A DNA stretch of 64,000 nt, taken from contig CANQVX010000001.1 of the NCBI GenBank assembly GCA_947627355.1, positions 62,001 through 126,000 on the forward strand, given 5' to 3'. Position 1 is the stretch's first letter; every line of letters starts with the position of its first letter. The notes beneath the pieces are model-generated. The model was not told where the DNA came from. It searched no databases and was given only the letters and a program-made list of their open reading frames with translations. This document shows, piece by piece, positions 35,353 through 44,066 of the stretch. The position numbers and the translations under genes are program-made. The stretch comes from an uncultured Bacilli bacterium. Its GTDB lineage: Bacteria; Bacillota_I; Bacilli_A; RFN20; CAG-631.

Positions 35353-36234
35353 CTAGTCTTCAAAATGTCTCCAAATGATTTCATCAAATGCTCCACGAGC
35401 AATCGATATTATTTTTTCTTTTTGTTCTTTAGTTAACCATTCATCATACCAAATCAAAAGAGTATCAAATAATCCAATATCATTATAGTCTAAAAATATC
35501 TCATATAGTTTTTGTGCGTTTTCTTCATTGTGATCCAACAATTCAATCATAGAAATAAACACATACCAGCTTTTAGAATAGAAACCTTTTTCCTCACCAT
35601 CTTCATCTAGAAACTTTTTTTCAAAACAATCTGCAATTCCCATTATTTCGCACAATGGTGCTTTACAAATATAAATATCAGCGTATATCTCTTTTGCAAG
35701 ATCATATAAGTCTCCATCGGAAACACCAAGAGCTTCCCATCCAGCATAATCATCTTTCAATGCAGAAAATATTAAATCTAATTTTTCCTTAGGTACACCA
35801 TTTTCATAAGGTTCCCAAACAAATTTATCAAACGCCCCACGAGCAATTGACATTAATTTTTCTATTTGTTCTTTAGTTAGCCATTCATAATAATAATCCA
35901 TAAGAGTACTGAATACTCCAATGTCATTAAATTCTAAAAACGTCTCATATAGTCTTTGGGCATTTTCTTCGTTATGATCCAACAATTCCATCACAGAAAA
36001 AAACACATAATATTCGTTAGTCCGACAATTACCATGTTTACCATTCTTTTCTATATAATATCTTTCAAAATTAGATGTTAGCTCCATTACTGTGAGCAGT
36101 CTTTTTTTAGACTCAAAGACATAATGATATAATTCTTCAGCAAATTGGTATAAATCTTTTTCTGGAACAACACAAACTCCCCAATCAGTATATGTATCTT
36201 TCAATTCAGAAAATATTAAATCCAATTTTTTCAT
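35353..36234 (-). CDS. Unknown protein made of two copies of the 145-residue domain
   Basis: The 293-residue protein consists of two tandem copies of the domain also found alone at 34786-35223. The first half (MKKLDLIFSELKDTYTDWGV ... ARGAFDKFVWEPYE) is more diverged; the second half (KEKLDLIFSALKDDYAGW ... GAFDEIIWRHFED) is nearly identical to the single-domain protein. It appears that the unit was first duplicated in frame, then as a whole gene. Start 36234 has GAGGTG; a GTG two codons upstream is less likely. It is acidic and helical with no export signal. Function is unknown. Confidence 0.6.
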   Translation of the reverse strand: MKKLDLIFSELKDTYTDWGVCVVPEKDLYQFAEELYHYVFESKKRLLTVMELTSNFERYYIEKNGKHGNCRTNEYYVFFSVMELLDHNEENAQRLYETFLEFNDIGVFSTLMDYYYEWLTKEQIEKLMSIARGAFDKFVWEPYENGVPKEKLDLIFSALKDDYAGWEALGVSDGDLYDLAKEIYADIYICKAPLCEIMGIADCFEKKFLDEDGEEKGFYSKSWYVFISMIELLDHNEENAQKLYEIFLDYNDIGLFDTLLIWYDEWLTKEQKEKIISIARGAFDEIIWRHFED

Positions 36235-36242
36235 AAACACAC

Positions 36243-36359
36243 CTCATTCATAACGTTTGATTTATTTTCTGATAATATTATTTCATAAAATTTTGGACAT
36301 TCATATATAATAATTAAGTCAAATATGCCATGTTTTTTTACATTTTTGTCCACAAAAAA
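36243..36359 (-). repeat. Duplicated upstream region, copy B
   Basis: Partner of copy A (35233-35350). It lies between the two-domain gene and the terminator of the next gene, so a promoter shared by the duplicated genes is probably within it, although no good -35/-10 pair could be chosen. Confidence 0.7.
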
Positions 36360-36397
36360 AACTCTAACCACTTAGAATTATGTTAAAGGTTAGAGTT
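36353..36397 (-). terminator. Terminator after the short Sel1-type gene
   Basis: AACTCTAACC (36360-36369) pairs with GGTTAGAGTT (36388-36397), and the minus strand continues with eight T residues. Confidence 0.8.
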
Positions 36398-36459
36398 AAA
36401 ATTATTATTTGCTTGTTAAACTAACAGTTTGTTTTCGTATTTTGATTTAAATTATAATT

Positions 36460-36798
36460 TTATTTATAAAATTTACTTAATTCGTGGCTTGCAAGTTTAT
36501 TTCCTTTACTAGAAGCTAATGCATACCAATATGTTGCAATTTGATCATCTTTTTTTCCTATTAAACCTTTTTCAAAACAATATCCTCTTAAACATTCTTT
36601 CCAATCGAGTCCAACAACTTCACATTCAATATATCTTGGTAAATCTCTATAAATTTTTTCGTCTTCAACTTCAATGTTTTCAAATAAAAAACCATTTTTT
36701 GCATTTTCTACAAATTCTTTACAAGTTTTTACTTTTACTTTAGCGTTATTTAATGATTTTACACTTTTTGAATTAACAGAATTTTTTTCGTTTTTCAC
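36460..36798 (-). CDS. Short Sel1-family protein
   Basis: The 112-residue protein has one recognisable Sel1-like unit (CFEKGLIGKKDDQIATYWYALASSKGNKLASHEL). The preceding segment VKTCKEFVENAKNGFLFENI matches the N-terminus of two other Sel1 proteins here (37038-37670 and 60588-61079). It probably arose as a shortened relative. It uses a GTG start with GAGGTGAG at proper spacing. No signal peptide. The single repeat and basic N-terminus suggest a protein-binding adaptor, or a decayed gene; the open frame and good ribosome site favour a real gene. Confidence 0.55.
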   Translation of the reverse strand: MKNEKNSVNSKSVKSLNNAKVKVKTCKEFVENAKNGFLFENIEVEDEKIYRDLPRYIECEVVGLDWKECLRGYCFEKGLIGKKDDQIATYWYALASSKGNKLASHELSKFYK

Positions 36799-36985
36799 TG
36801 TTTCTCACCTCTCTATTATTTTTGAATTTTAAATGTTTTAATTATTATACAAACTGTTAATTTAAATATTTAACCACACGGCTTTTAGAATTTACCACAT
36901 TTTTTTACATTTTTCAAGTATTGCAAAATTTTATTTTTTATATTAATAAAAAATAAGTATTTTTTTAACACCTTGATTTACACAT

Positions 36986-37014
36986 TAAAAAAGCCCTACC
37001 AAATAAGGCAAGGC
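36986..37014 (-). terminator. Terminator ending the ClpP/AAA/VirD4-like operon
   Basis: GCCTTGCC/GGTAGGGC (8 pairs, two wobble) is followed by six T residues on the minus strand, 24 bases beyond the Sel1 stop. Confidence 0.75.
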
Positions 37015-37037
37015 AATATGTTAAATTTATATTAGAA

Positions 37038-37670
37038 CTACTCAAAATATTTTTCTAATGCATTTATGGTTGCTTCCACTTGCTTTGCATATCCATTTGC
37101 AGCTGCAATTTTAAAATTAATTAGGGCATCTTTATAATTTCTAGGCACACCAATTTGGTTGGCATAGCAATAGCCCAATTTTATATATGCGATTGCTAAC
37201 CCTTGATTTGCCGCTTCACTGTACCAATGAAATGCTTTTTGATAATCTTTACCAATTCCAATACCAAATTGGTAACATCTTGCATATTGATATTGCGCAT
37301 GTGCTAAATAACCAAAGACAGCAGCTTGGTTAAATAGTTTTACCGCACGATTTTCATCTTTAGGAACTCCAATTCCTTTTAGATAACAACAAGCCAATTT
37401 ATATTGTGCTTGGACATTATTGTTTTTTGATGCCTTTATTAAATAAGATACACCACTTGTTTCGTTTTTAGGAACTCCTTTACCATCAACTAAGCAAATT
37501 CCTAAAACAGTATTTTTAACGGCAGAATCGGCCATTTTCAAAGTATAATCATAAAGCTCACGATAAGTGATATCGCTAAGCTTTATATTATCAAAGAGAT
37601 ATCCGCGTTTCATTTTTTCAAAAAAATCTGAAAATGTATTTACGGCAACGACGTCATAATTAAATTTCAT
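37038..37670 (-). CDS. Sel1-repeat protein, last gene of the ClpP/AAA/VirD4-like operon
   Basis: The 210-residue protein opens with VNTFSDFFEKMKRGYLFDNI, a motif shared with two other Sel1 proteins in this window. At least four Sel1 repeats follow, recognisable by AQYKLACCYLKGIGVPKD, AQYQYARCYQFGIGIGKD and AYIKLGYCYANQIGVPRN. Sel1 repeats are helical scaffolds for protein-protein contacts. There is no secretion signal. The start at 37670 has TGGAG nearby. It lies 39 bases after the VirD4-like gene and before the operon terminator, so it is likely an adaptor for that machinery. Confidence 0.8.
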   Translation of the reverse strand: MKFNYDVVAVNTFSDFFEKMKRGYLFDNIKLSDITYRELYDYTLKMADSAVKNTVLGICLVDGKGVPKNETSGVSYLIKASKNNNVQAQYKLACCYLKGIGVPKDENRAVKLFNQAAVFGYLAHAQYQYARCYQFGIGIGKDYQKAFHWYSEAANQGLAIAYIKLGYCYANQIGVPRNYKDALINFKIAAANGYAKQVEATINALEKYFE

Positions 37671-37709
37671 AATTTTTTTCTCCATTTTTGTCGATAAAAT
37701 CAGGCGTTT

Positions 37710-40034
37710 TTAATGTTTCTTTTTCTTTGTTGACAAAGAAGAATCAGCAAAATAATTAAATTTTCCGTTCTTCTTATAAAATTTGGCAAATTGCGCTTTT
37801 TCTTGGTTTTGATTCGATGAATATAATGGTGTATTTTGTAAACTTTCTAAAAGTTTTTCTTTCTTATCAAAATCAACCTCTTTTACATAACCATTTATTA
37901 TATCGTCTAACAAATTGCTTTCAAAATCATCGTCATCGTCATAGTCGTCGTCATTGTCTTCATAATAGTCGTCGTCATAATCATCATATTTATTAATCTT
38001 GTGAAAATAATCATGATTACTTTTTTCTTCAGACTTAATTTTATCTTCTATTTGCTTCTTAATTTTTGAATCTGTAGATAGAAACTCATATTTTTTTGTC
38101 GTTGAATCATAATTTAATGTCTTTTCAAAATCTAACCATTTTAAACAATTGTCAGTTTCTGTAAATGATAACTTACAGTCTTTTTGAATTTTTATGAAGG
38201 TTGTTGGACCGTTTGTTTTAAGATATCTTATAACATTTTCTTGCTTATTTGATAATTTTTCATATTCATTATCTAATGAAAAGTTATTTTCAGAGTAATA
38301 AATGTATTTTTCATCAAATGGATTGTTATCGGTGTGATATTCTTTGCTTGGATGTAAATTAATTTCATTTACAAATTCTTTACATTCATGACATCTTGTT
38401 AACATTGAAAACAACACATACTCAGAATTCATTTCACAAATATATGCTTCGCCACTTTTAAGACTTGATAAATTGCTAACTGGTACCAACGAAATTGTTT
38501 CAAGACAATTATTAATATCATTTTTGGTTGATTGTCTCAAGAAATCTTTTGGTGAAAATCTTGTAAAAGAACCACATTCACTTGAAAATTCTTTCTTGGT
38601 ATCCACGTTGTTTGATCCTAAAAAATAGTGAATATTGATGTTATCACGGATAACTCTACTGATATCTTTGCCGTATTTACTACTTAGTTGAGCATAACTT
38701 TGGATAATTAAATAAAAGAATATATTTCTGCTACGACACGCACTTATGACTGTTGAAAACGATGAAATTTTAGGTAAACTAGCAAATTCTTCTAATAGGA
38801 AAATAAACGGTCTTTCCAACTTCTTTTCTGGTAATTTAGAAGCAAACTCTATTAATCTTTGATACATGTCTTCAACAAACAATGATAAAAATTTGTAATC
38901 AGTATCGATATAATCACGATACTTTATAAACACAGCTGTTGGTTTTTTAGTAAACTCTTCGAATGGTACTGAATTAGCAACTGTTATTCTTCTAATTGCA
39001 GCATTTCTAAAAATTGAAATTCCTTCCGTGAAATTGCTTAATATGCAGTTTCTTGTTCGTTCTGGCATGTCTAAAATAGAATTTTTTGCATATTGTTTAG
39101 CAATCGAATCATCTTGTCTCGCTGCAAAAAAGCCTTGATCAATATCATCATTTTTACTACCAAACATACCTAACGGACTTGATTTTGAACTAAATTTGCT
39201 AAAAATAGAAAGGATTGTATCAAAATTATAATTGCCTTCGGTAATTAAATTTGAATAAAATTTGCATGAAGTATTTTTCAATTCTAGTCTTGAATCCTCT
39301 AATAATGCCCATAAAAACGCCATAAGTACTGACCTAGCAGCACGATCCCAATAAGGATCGCTTGGTCCAGGTGGTATTAGTATTAAAGAGGCAGCAAGAT
39401 CTTCAATTTTTTTATTTACTTCGTCAAAAATCACCTTTTGATGTGTATTAATTCTTGATTTAAGGCCTTGTTCATCATCATATATTTTGCCAAACATTTT
39501 GTATTTAAGACCTTGTTTAGTTTTAACAATTTCAATCTTTGAATCAATATCAAATGCTTCCTGGAATTTTCTATATATTGAAGATAAAGGATTCCACAAT
39601 TCAGAATTTGAAGTTCCATCTTCATCTGAAATCTTAAGGTCATTAATATCATAAACAAAAACTTTATAACCATTATCCGTTAAGATGCCACTAGTCTTAT
39701 CATAAATTTCACCTTTAGGATCTGTGATAACTAATGATGATTTATTCTTTGAAATAGCTGTGGCAATGATTGTTGGAAGCACAAAAGATGTTGTTTTGCC
39801 AGCGCCCGTAGCTGCCGCAATCAAAGTGTGCTTTTGTTCAGTTGCAAAAGCTAATGATAGTTCATTATTCTTATCATAATAGCAAGCTTTTAGTGGGCCT
39901 GTAATTTCAAAGTTTTTAAGATCTTTAAACTTTACAATTTCCAAGTTTTTAAAATCTTCCGTGGCATTTTTATAGCTTTTTAAAACTCTATTTTCATAAC
40001 CATCTAAAAGAATGTTTAAAAAAGATTTATTCAT
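37710..40034 (-). CDS. VirD4/TraG-like coupling ATPase without transmembrane segments
   Basis: This 774-residue ATPase has Walker A IAAATGAGKTTSFVLP (about 72-87), LVITDPKGEIYDKT, the conserved SDPYWDRAARSVLMAFLWAL, and a Walker B-like FIFLLEEFASLPKI (about 410) in which the usual LDEF is LEEF. These define the VirD4/TraG type IV coupling-protein family, which normally delivers DNA or protein to a secretion channel. Unlike VirD4 it has no N-terminal membrane helices. About 610-670 is a winged-helix-like segment (NVIRYLKTNGPTTFIKIQ), then a strongly acidic stretch (DDYDDDYYEDNDDDYDDDDD). Its ATG overlaps the stop of the upstream gene (TAATG). No relaxase or pilus gene is present. Confidence 0.85.
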   Translation of the reverse strand: MNKSFLNILLDGYENRVLKSYKNATEDFKNLEIVKFKDLKNFEITGPLKACYYDKNNELSLAFATEQKHTLIAAATGAGKTTSFVLPTIIATAISKNKSSLVITDPKGEIYDKTSGILTDNGYKVFVYDINDLKISDEDGTSNSELWNPLSSIYRKFQEAFDIDSKIEIVKTKQGLKYKMFGKIYDDEQGLKSRINTHQKVIFDEVNKKIEDLAASLILIPPGPSDPYWDRAARSVLMAFLWALLEDSRLELKNTSCKFYSNLITEGNYNFDTILSIFSKFSSKSSPLGMFGSKNDDIDQGFFAARQDDSIAKQYAKNSILDMPERTRNCILSNFTEGISIFRNAAIRRITVANSVPFEEFTKKPTAVFIKYRDYIDTDYKFLSLFVEDMYQRLIEFASKLPEKKLERPFIFLLEEFASLPKISSFSTVISACRSRNIFFYLIIQSYAQLSSKYGKDISRVIRDNINIHYFLGSNNVDTKKEFSSECGSFTRFSPKDFLRQSTKNDINNCLETISLVPVSNLSSLKSGEAYICEMNSEYVLFSMLTRCHECKEFVNEINLHPSKEYHTDNNPFDEKYIYYSENNFSLDNEYEKLSNKQENVIRYLKTNGPTTFIKIQKDCKLSFTETDNCLKWLDFEKTLNYDSTTKKYEFLSTDSKIKKQIEDKIKSEEKSNHDYFHKINKYDDYDDDYYEDNDDDYDDDDDFESNLLDDIINGYVKEVDFDKKEKLLESLQNTPLYSSNQNQEKAQFAKFYKKNGKFNYFADSSLSTKKKKH

Positions 40035-41665
40035 TAAAATTCACCACCCTCAAAACCAAATCCAACTTTTTTTGGATCATTGGTAATAACTTGATTTAAA
40101 TCATCTAATGTAATCAAATATTTGTTTGTAGAATCATATTCTTGGATGCTTTTATTATTTATCAAAGATTGAACAGTATTAGAAAATTTACCATTAGGAA
40201 TTTTTACTAAATTCGAAATAATATTTTCATCAAATTGAACATTCATTTTTTTATTATTCATTAAATCTTCAATAATCAAATTAATATAAGTTTTTTTTGC
40301 TGCTTCTTCGTCAATATCAACATCCATTGAATAGCTAGAGAAATTATATTTTGAAATCTCAGATTTTAAAGCTGGATCACAAAGAATAATAAATTGAATA
40401 TTACTTAAATCGATTGGATATAATCCAACTAAGTTAAAATAGAATAATTGTTCGTTTCTTGAATCTATTTGTTCTAACATAACTTTGTTTGATAAATTAT
40501 CTTTGGCTGAAACCAATTTGACTAATACAACATTACTTGCATCTTTTTGAATATATCTAACTAAAGCATTATCTTCATATTTTTCGTAGTCCTTTTTGGT
40601 CAATTTAGAAACGTCTATTGAAACAAAATTGTTGCATTGAATCAAATCGTTTAAACATTCTGCAAAATATAAATCTAAATAATGATATGGATTGTAAATC
40701 ACAATTGTTTTAGATTTGGCAATCAAATTAGCAACCTTGCTTTTTTCATCCTTTGAAAGAAGCAATTTTTCATTGCTTAAACTTTCAAAATTATCGATAG
40801 AATCATAAGAAAACGGAAGTTTTTCTAATTGAAACTTTAGTTGATCTATATCATATTTATTTATAATTTTTTGTTTGAGTTGATAAGAAATAATGTTAGA
40901 AAACACAACTTCACTGAGTAAACGATCATATTTCAAATTGTTTTTGTTAACATAATTGTTAATCAATTTCATTTCATTGTTTATTTTGTCGTTTACAACA
41001 TTACTATATTTTTTCTTACAAATTTGATATAAATCTTGATAATCTGCATCACTATTAATAGTAATTGAATACAAATATGAAACATATTTATTTGCTAATT
41101 CGCTGTTTGCTGAATTTCTATTAGCATATAAAGCTAACATTATTCCAGATACATCTGGCCACTTAGATAATGTATCAATTAACTTATCAATATTAGCCAC
41201 ACCATTATTGTCAATCATTCCATTTAAAATCATAAACGAATAGCAAAACAATAAATGATAATTGTTTTCTGCTAAAGATGCCGAGAGATTCATAGAATTT
41301 TTGATTTCAGATGATAAATCATAGTTTCTATTGAGTTCACTAATTTCTTTTAAAACTTCGGTTTTAATTAAAATAAGATTTGAAATCTCTTCATCTAAAC
41401 CAGCAACAACTTTATTGGATGTTATATTGTTGAATTTAATTAAGTTTTTGATGAGTGTTGCATCATCAAAATCTTTAATTTCGACTAAAAGTTCATTTCC
41501 CAATTGATTGAACAACTTTGCTCTGTCATTTTTTTTAATTAAAAAGACATCGCATAATTTCGAAAGAAGATTTTTCTTTTGTTTTGGTTCAGCAAATTGC
41601 TTACTAAAAATCGATGTAAAGAAAAAGTAATAAAAAGAACATAATTTTTTACATATAATATTCAT
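40034..41665 (-). CDS. Degenerate AAA+-like protein between ClpP-like and VirD4-like genes
   Basis: The 543-residue protein is not recognised. The N-terminus has a short hydrophobic segment (LCSFYYFFFTSIFS), then a helical region. From about residue 315 the layout resembles a Clp/Lon-type AAA+ module: TIVIYNPYHYLDLYFAECLN where Walker A would be, ASNVVLVKLVSA for Walker B, IDLSNIQFIILCD like a sensor-1 strand, and YLITLDDLNQVITNDPKKVGFGF at the end. The GxxGxGK[ST] consensus is missing, so it probably cannot hydrolyse ATP. It starts 13 bases after the ClpP-like stop with AAAGGATGA. It may be an unfoldase-like adaptor for that protease; this is inference. Confidence 0.55.
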   Translation of the reverse strand: MNIICKKLCSFYYFFFTSIFSKQFAEPKQKKNLLSKLCDVFLIKKNDRAKLFNQLGNELLVEIKDFDDATLIKNLIKFNNITSNKVVAGLDEEISNLILIKTEVLKEISELNRNYDLSSEIKNSMNLSASLAENNYHLLFCYSFMILNGMIDNNGVANIDKLIDTLSKWPDVSGIMLALYANRNSANSELANKYVSYLYSITINSDADYQDLYQICKKKYSNVVNDKINNEMKLINNYVNKNNLKYDRLLSEVVFSNIISYQLKQKIINKYDIDQLKFQLEKLPFSYDSIDNFESLSNEKLLLSKDEKSKVANLIAKSKTIVIYNPYHYLDLYFAECLNDLIQCNNFVSIDVSKLTKKDYEKYEDNALVRYIQKDASNVVLVKLVSAKDNLSNKVMLEQIDSRNEQLFYFNLVGLYPIDLSNIQFIILCDPALKSEISKYNFSSYSMDVDIDEEAAKKTYINLIIEDLMNNKKMNVQFDENIISNLVKIPNGKFSNTVQSLINNKSIQEYDSTNKYLITLDDLNQVITNDPKKVGFGFEGGEF

Positions 41666-41678
41666 TAAAATCATCCTT

Positions 41679-42248
41679 TCACTCAATAATTTCATCAATT
41701 ATTCCATATTCTAATGCTTCATTTGAATTCATGAAATAATCTCGCTCAATATCAGCGGCAATTCTTTCAAGCGGTTGATGAGTCGATTCAGATAGAATAT
41801 TTGAAATAATTTCTTTTGTGCGTTGCATTTGCTTTGCTGCAATTAGAACATCTGTGACCGTGCCACCAAATGAATCAACACTTGGTTGATGAATTAAAAA
41901 CATCGTGTTTTTAGTTGCTTTTCGAATTGTTCCGGCAGTTAATAGAATTGTTGCCATAGAAGCCACTAAACCAATACCTACAGTAATAATTGTTGTCCCA
42001 AGTGATTGAATATGCCTAATGGTATCAAATAATGCTAAACCAGCGGTTACCGAACCACCTGGCGAGTTAATTTCAATTGTGATAACTCGATCATTAACGT
42101 CTACTAAATTAGCTTCGAATTCATGTTGCATGCATTGAAGCTGAAGAATTACTGTTGCAACTGATGCATCAGTAATCGGAAAATAAATTTTGATATTTTT
42201 GAACTTCAACGTTTCTTCAAAAATATCTAAAAAATTATTATTTGACAT
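41679..42248 (-). CDS. ClpP-family serine protease paralogue with intact catalytic triad
   Basis: The 189-residue ClpP-like protease has ITIEINSPGGSVTAGLALFD, the nucleophile region GLVASMATILLTAG (Ser about 100), the catalytic histidine in NTMFLIHQPS (about 120), and the aspartate in ERDYFMNSNEALEYGIIDEI (about 171). It differs from housekeeping ClpP at many positions, including VASMATI in place of AASMGA. It heads an operon with the degenerate AAA+-like, VirD4-like and Sel1 genes, an unusual context for ClpP. AAAGGAGTTAAC is an excellent ribosome site. It ends in TGA. It probably forms a barrel fed by a partner other than ClpX or ClpA. Confidence 0.85.
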   Translation of the reverse strand: MSNNNFLDIFEETLKFKNIKIYFPITDASVATVILQLQCMQHEFEANLVDVNDRVITIEINSPGGSVTAGLALFDTIRHIQSLGTTIITVGIGLVASMATILLTAGTIRKATKNTMFLIHQPSVDSFGGTVTDVLIAAKQMQRTKEIISNILSESTHQPLERIAADIERDYFMNSNEALEYGIIDEIIE

Positions 42249-42286
42249 TGTTAACTCCTTTCTCTTTTTTTAAATTTGAATTTTCA

Positions 42287-42315
42287 ATTATATTATCGCC
42301 TTTTTGTAGTGACAT
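42287..42315 (-). promoter_or_regulatory. Promoter of the ClpP/AAA/VirD4-like operon, with repeated sites
   Basis: On the minus strand ATGTCA (42315-42310) and TATAAT (42292-42287) are 17 bases apart. CACTACAAA occurs twice in direct orientation across the -35, which may be an activator or repressor site. Confidence 0.55.
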
Positions 42316-42365
42316 TTGTAGTGCTTTAATCAGTAAAATACGGCATATTTTAAGACATTTGTGTC

Positions 42366-42394
42366 TTTAAAAAACAAAAGGGTTACAAACCCTT
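42366..42394 (-). terminator. Terminator after the mTERF-like gene
   Basis: AAGGGTT-TGT-AACCCTT is followed by TTGTTTTTT on the minus strand. A second AAAGGGTTA upstream (42411-42420) could pair with the same 3' arm, so alternative folds are possible. Confidence 0.65.
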
Positions 42395-42456
42395 ATTTTT
42401 AAAAGATTCATAACCCTTTCTACTATATTTACAAATGTTGAAAACTTATAAAATTA

Positions 42457-43761
42457 TTATTCTTTCTTGGTGTATCTTGAAATATCACCATTGTTTTCTT
42501 CAAGAATTTCCTTGAGTTCGTTATACTTTTTACACAAGAAATCTAAATTGTTGCTTTTTGCCACCTCATATATTAATTCATCGGTGATATTAAATGACTT
42601 TAATAACTCAATGTTTTTAAAGAAATCTTTGCTTTTAACATCACGAATATCAGCAAAATGGAAACAACAATCGAAAATTTCATCATTTGATAAACCTAAT
42701 TTTGATAAATAATTTTTTTTATCAATATCAACAAATGAACTAAAATCGCCTTTATTAATTTCGTTAAGTGATTGTTCTAGTTTCTCGTTAGATACAAATA
42801 AAATTTGAGAATGGAATAATAATAGACGTGATAATGTCATATCTTCATAGTCTGAAAAATTAGATGTAACCATTTCAAGGTTTTTTATAGCTTTATCAGA
42901 ATCAACCTCGTGTAAATTAGGAATACACACTGATAATATATCAATGGCTCGACTATCCATTCCAGACATAAGTAGATACAAAGCAAGCTTTGTTTTCATT
43001 TTGTTTTGTCCATCTTCATTATCATTTTTTTCTAATTTTTCAGTAGAGAACAAATTGTAAATTGCTGTAATTTGATTTTTTTGAAGTTCATCGAGCAATT
43101 TCTTTGTATTTTTACTTGTGATTAGTGCTTTTGGACAATAACAAACAACGTCTTTTGCATCCACATCACCATCACTAGCTTCTATCATTTTATTGATATT
43201 AGCATTAACTTGTTCAAAAGTGGCAACCTCTAACATTGGAATAGATGAAGTAATGCTGATAATTGTTTCTTCATCCAATCCTACTTCAAGGAAAAATTTC
43301 TTTAATTCTTCATCCATAATTAAGCCGGCTTCATCGGTTTCTTTAACGGCTTTAATTTTATCGTCCAGTTGTTTTTCATCACAAAATAAAATTCCAGGAT
43401 GGCATATTATTAGTTCATGTATTTCCTTGTTTGAAAAATTTTTAAGTAATTTTTCTAAATTACCAATCATTCTATTTTTATTTGGAGAATGTCCAATAAC
43501 TTCTTCACAATCCCACAAATATTTTTTTAAAGATTTAATCTTATTTCTTAATTTGGCAGCATTTTTAATACATAACAAATTTTGAAGCATAATAATAATA
43601 AATAACGTCGAAGCTTCGTTAAAAAACATTTCCAAATTTTGTCTTAAAACATCTTCGTCGAATTCTTTATCACCATTACAAAGTGATGTAAAAAACTCTA
43701 AAACGTCGTTGGCTATATTGCAAGCGTTAGAAGCATTGCAAATTTCTTTATTTTCTTTCAT
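42457..43761 (-). CDS. Helical-repeat protein resembling mTERF repeats
   Basis: The 434-residue all-helical protein has recurring ~35-40-residue units with a hydrophobic-Pro turn, seen in FSNKEIHELIICHPGILFCD, GLDEETIISITSSIPMLEVA, DAKDVVCYCPKALITSKN, TLSRLLLFHSQILFVSNEKL and GLSNDEIFDCCFHFADIRD. This spacing resembles mTERF repeats, which form a nucleic-acid-binding superhelix in organelle transcription-termination factors. That resemblance comes from pattern reading only, and mTERF-like proteins are unusual in bacteria. Start 43761 is set by AAAGGAAACC. It lies between the HTH gene and the ClpP operon, apparently as its own transcription unit. Confidence 0.5.
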   Translation of the reverse strand: MKENKEICNASNACNIANDVLEFFTSLCNGDKEFDEDVLRQNLEMFFNEASTLFIIIMLQNLLCIKNAAKLRNKIKSLKKYLWDCEEVIGHSPNKNRMIGNLEKLLKNFSNKEIHELIICHPGILFCDEKQLDDKIKAVKETDEAGLIMDEELKKFFLEVGLDEETIISITSSIPMLEVATFEQVNANINKMIEASDGDVDAKDVVCYCPKALITSKNTKKLLDELQKNQITAIYNLFSTEKLEKNDNEDGQNKMKTKLALYLLMSGMDSRAIDILSVCIPNLHEVDSDKAIKNLEMVTSNFSDYEDMTLSRLLLFHSQILFVSNEKLEQSLNEINKGDFSSFVDIDKKNYLSKLGLSNDEIFDCCFHFADIRDVKSKDFFKNIELLKSFNITDELIYEVAKSNNLDFLCKKYNELKEILEENNGDISRYTKKE

Positions 43762-43970
43762 TTTTTGGTTTCCTTTCTTTTTTATGTGAACATATCTAAT
43801 TTTGAAAATCATGGCCGGTGTTTCCGTATTCATGTTTCCAATTATCATCTTCGTTTTAACAATTCATATCATTTTTAAATTATTTTTTAAAACTTTTGAA
43901 AATTCTTAAAGTTAAATGATTGAATGAATTGAAAGAAAATGACAACACATTATTATTTGTATATTAATCT

Positions 43971-44004
43971 TTTATGAAGGAAACGAGAACGTTTCCTTCA
44001 TAAA
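43971..44004. repeat. Perfect 15-bp inverted repeat upstream of the mTERF-like gene
   Basis: TTTATGAAGGAAACG and CGTTTCCTTCATAAA flank a four-base loop. No T-tract follows on the minus strand. It lies between the HTH regulator stop and the mTERF-like start, where it may be an operator or a 3' stabilising hairpin. Confidence 0.7.
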
Positions 44005-44066
44005 GATCAATTGTAAAAGTTAAATAAATTTTATGCGGTTGATTAATGTTTTTTTAAGTGTTGTTT

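Noticed and set aside
37710-40034. Integrative conjugative element suggested by the VirD4/TraG-like ATPase
   Set aside because: No relaxase, VirB4-like ATPase, integrase or attachment site could be recognised, and the protein lacks membrane helices, so a conjugation module is not supported.
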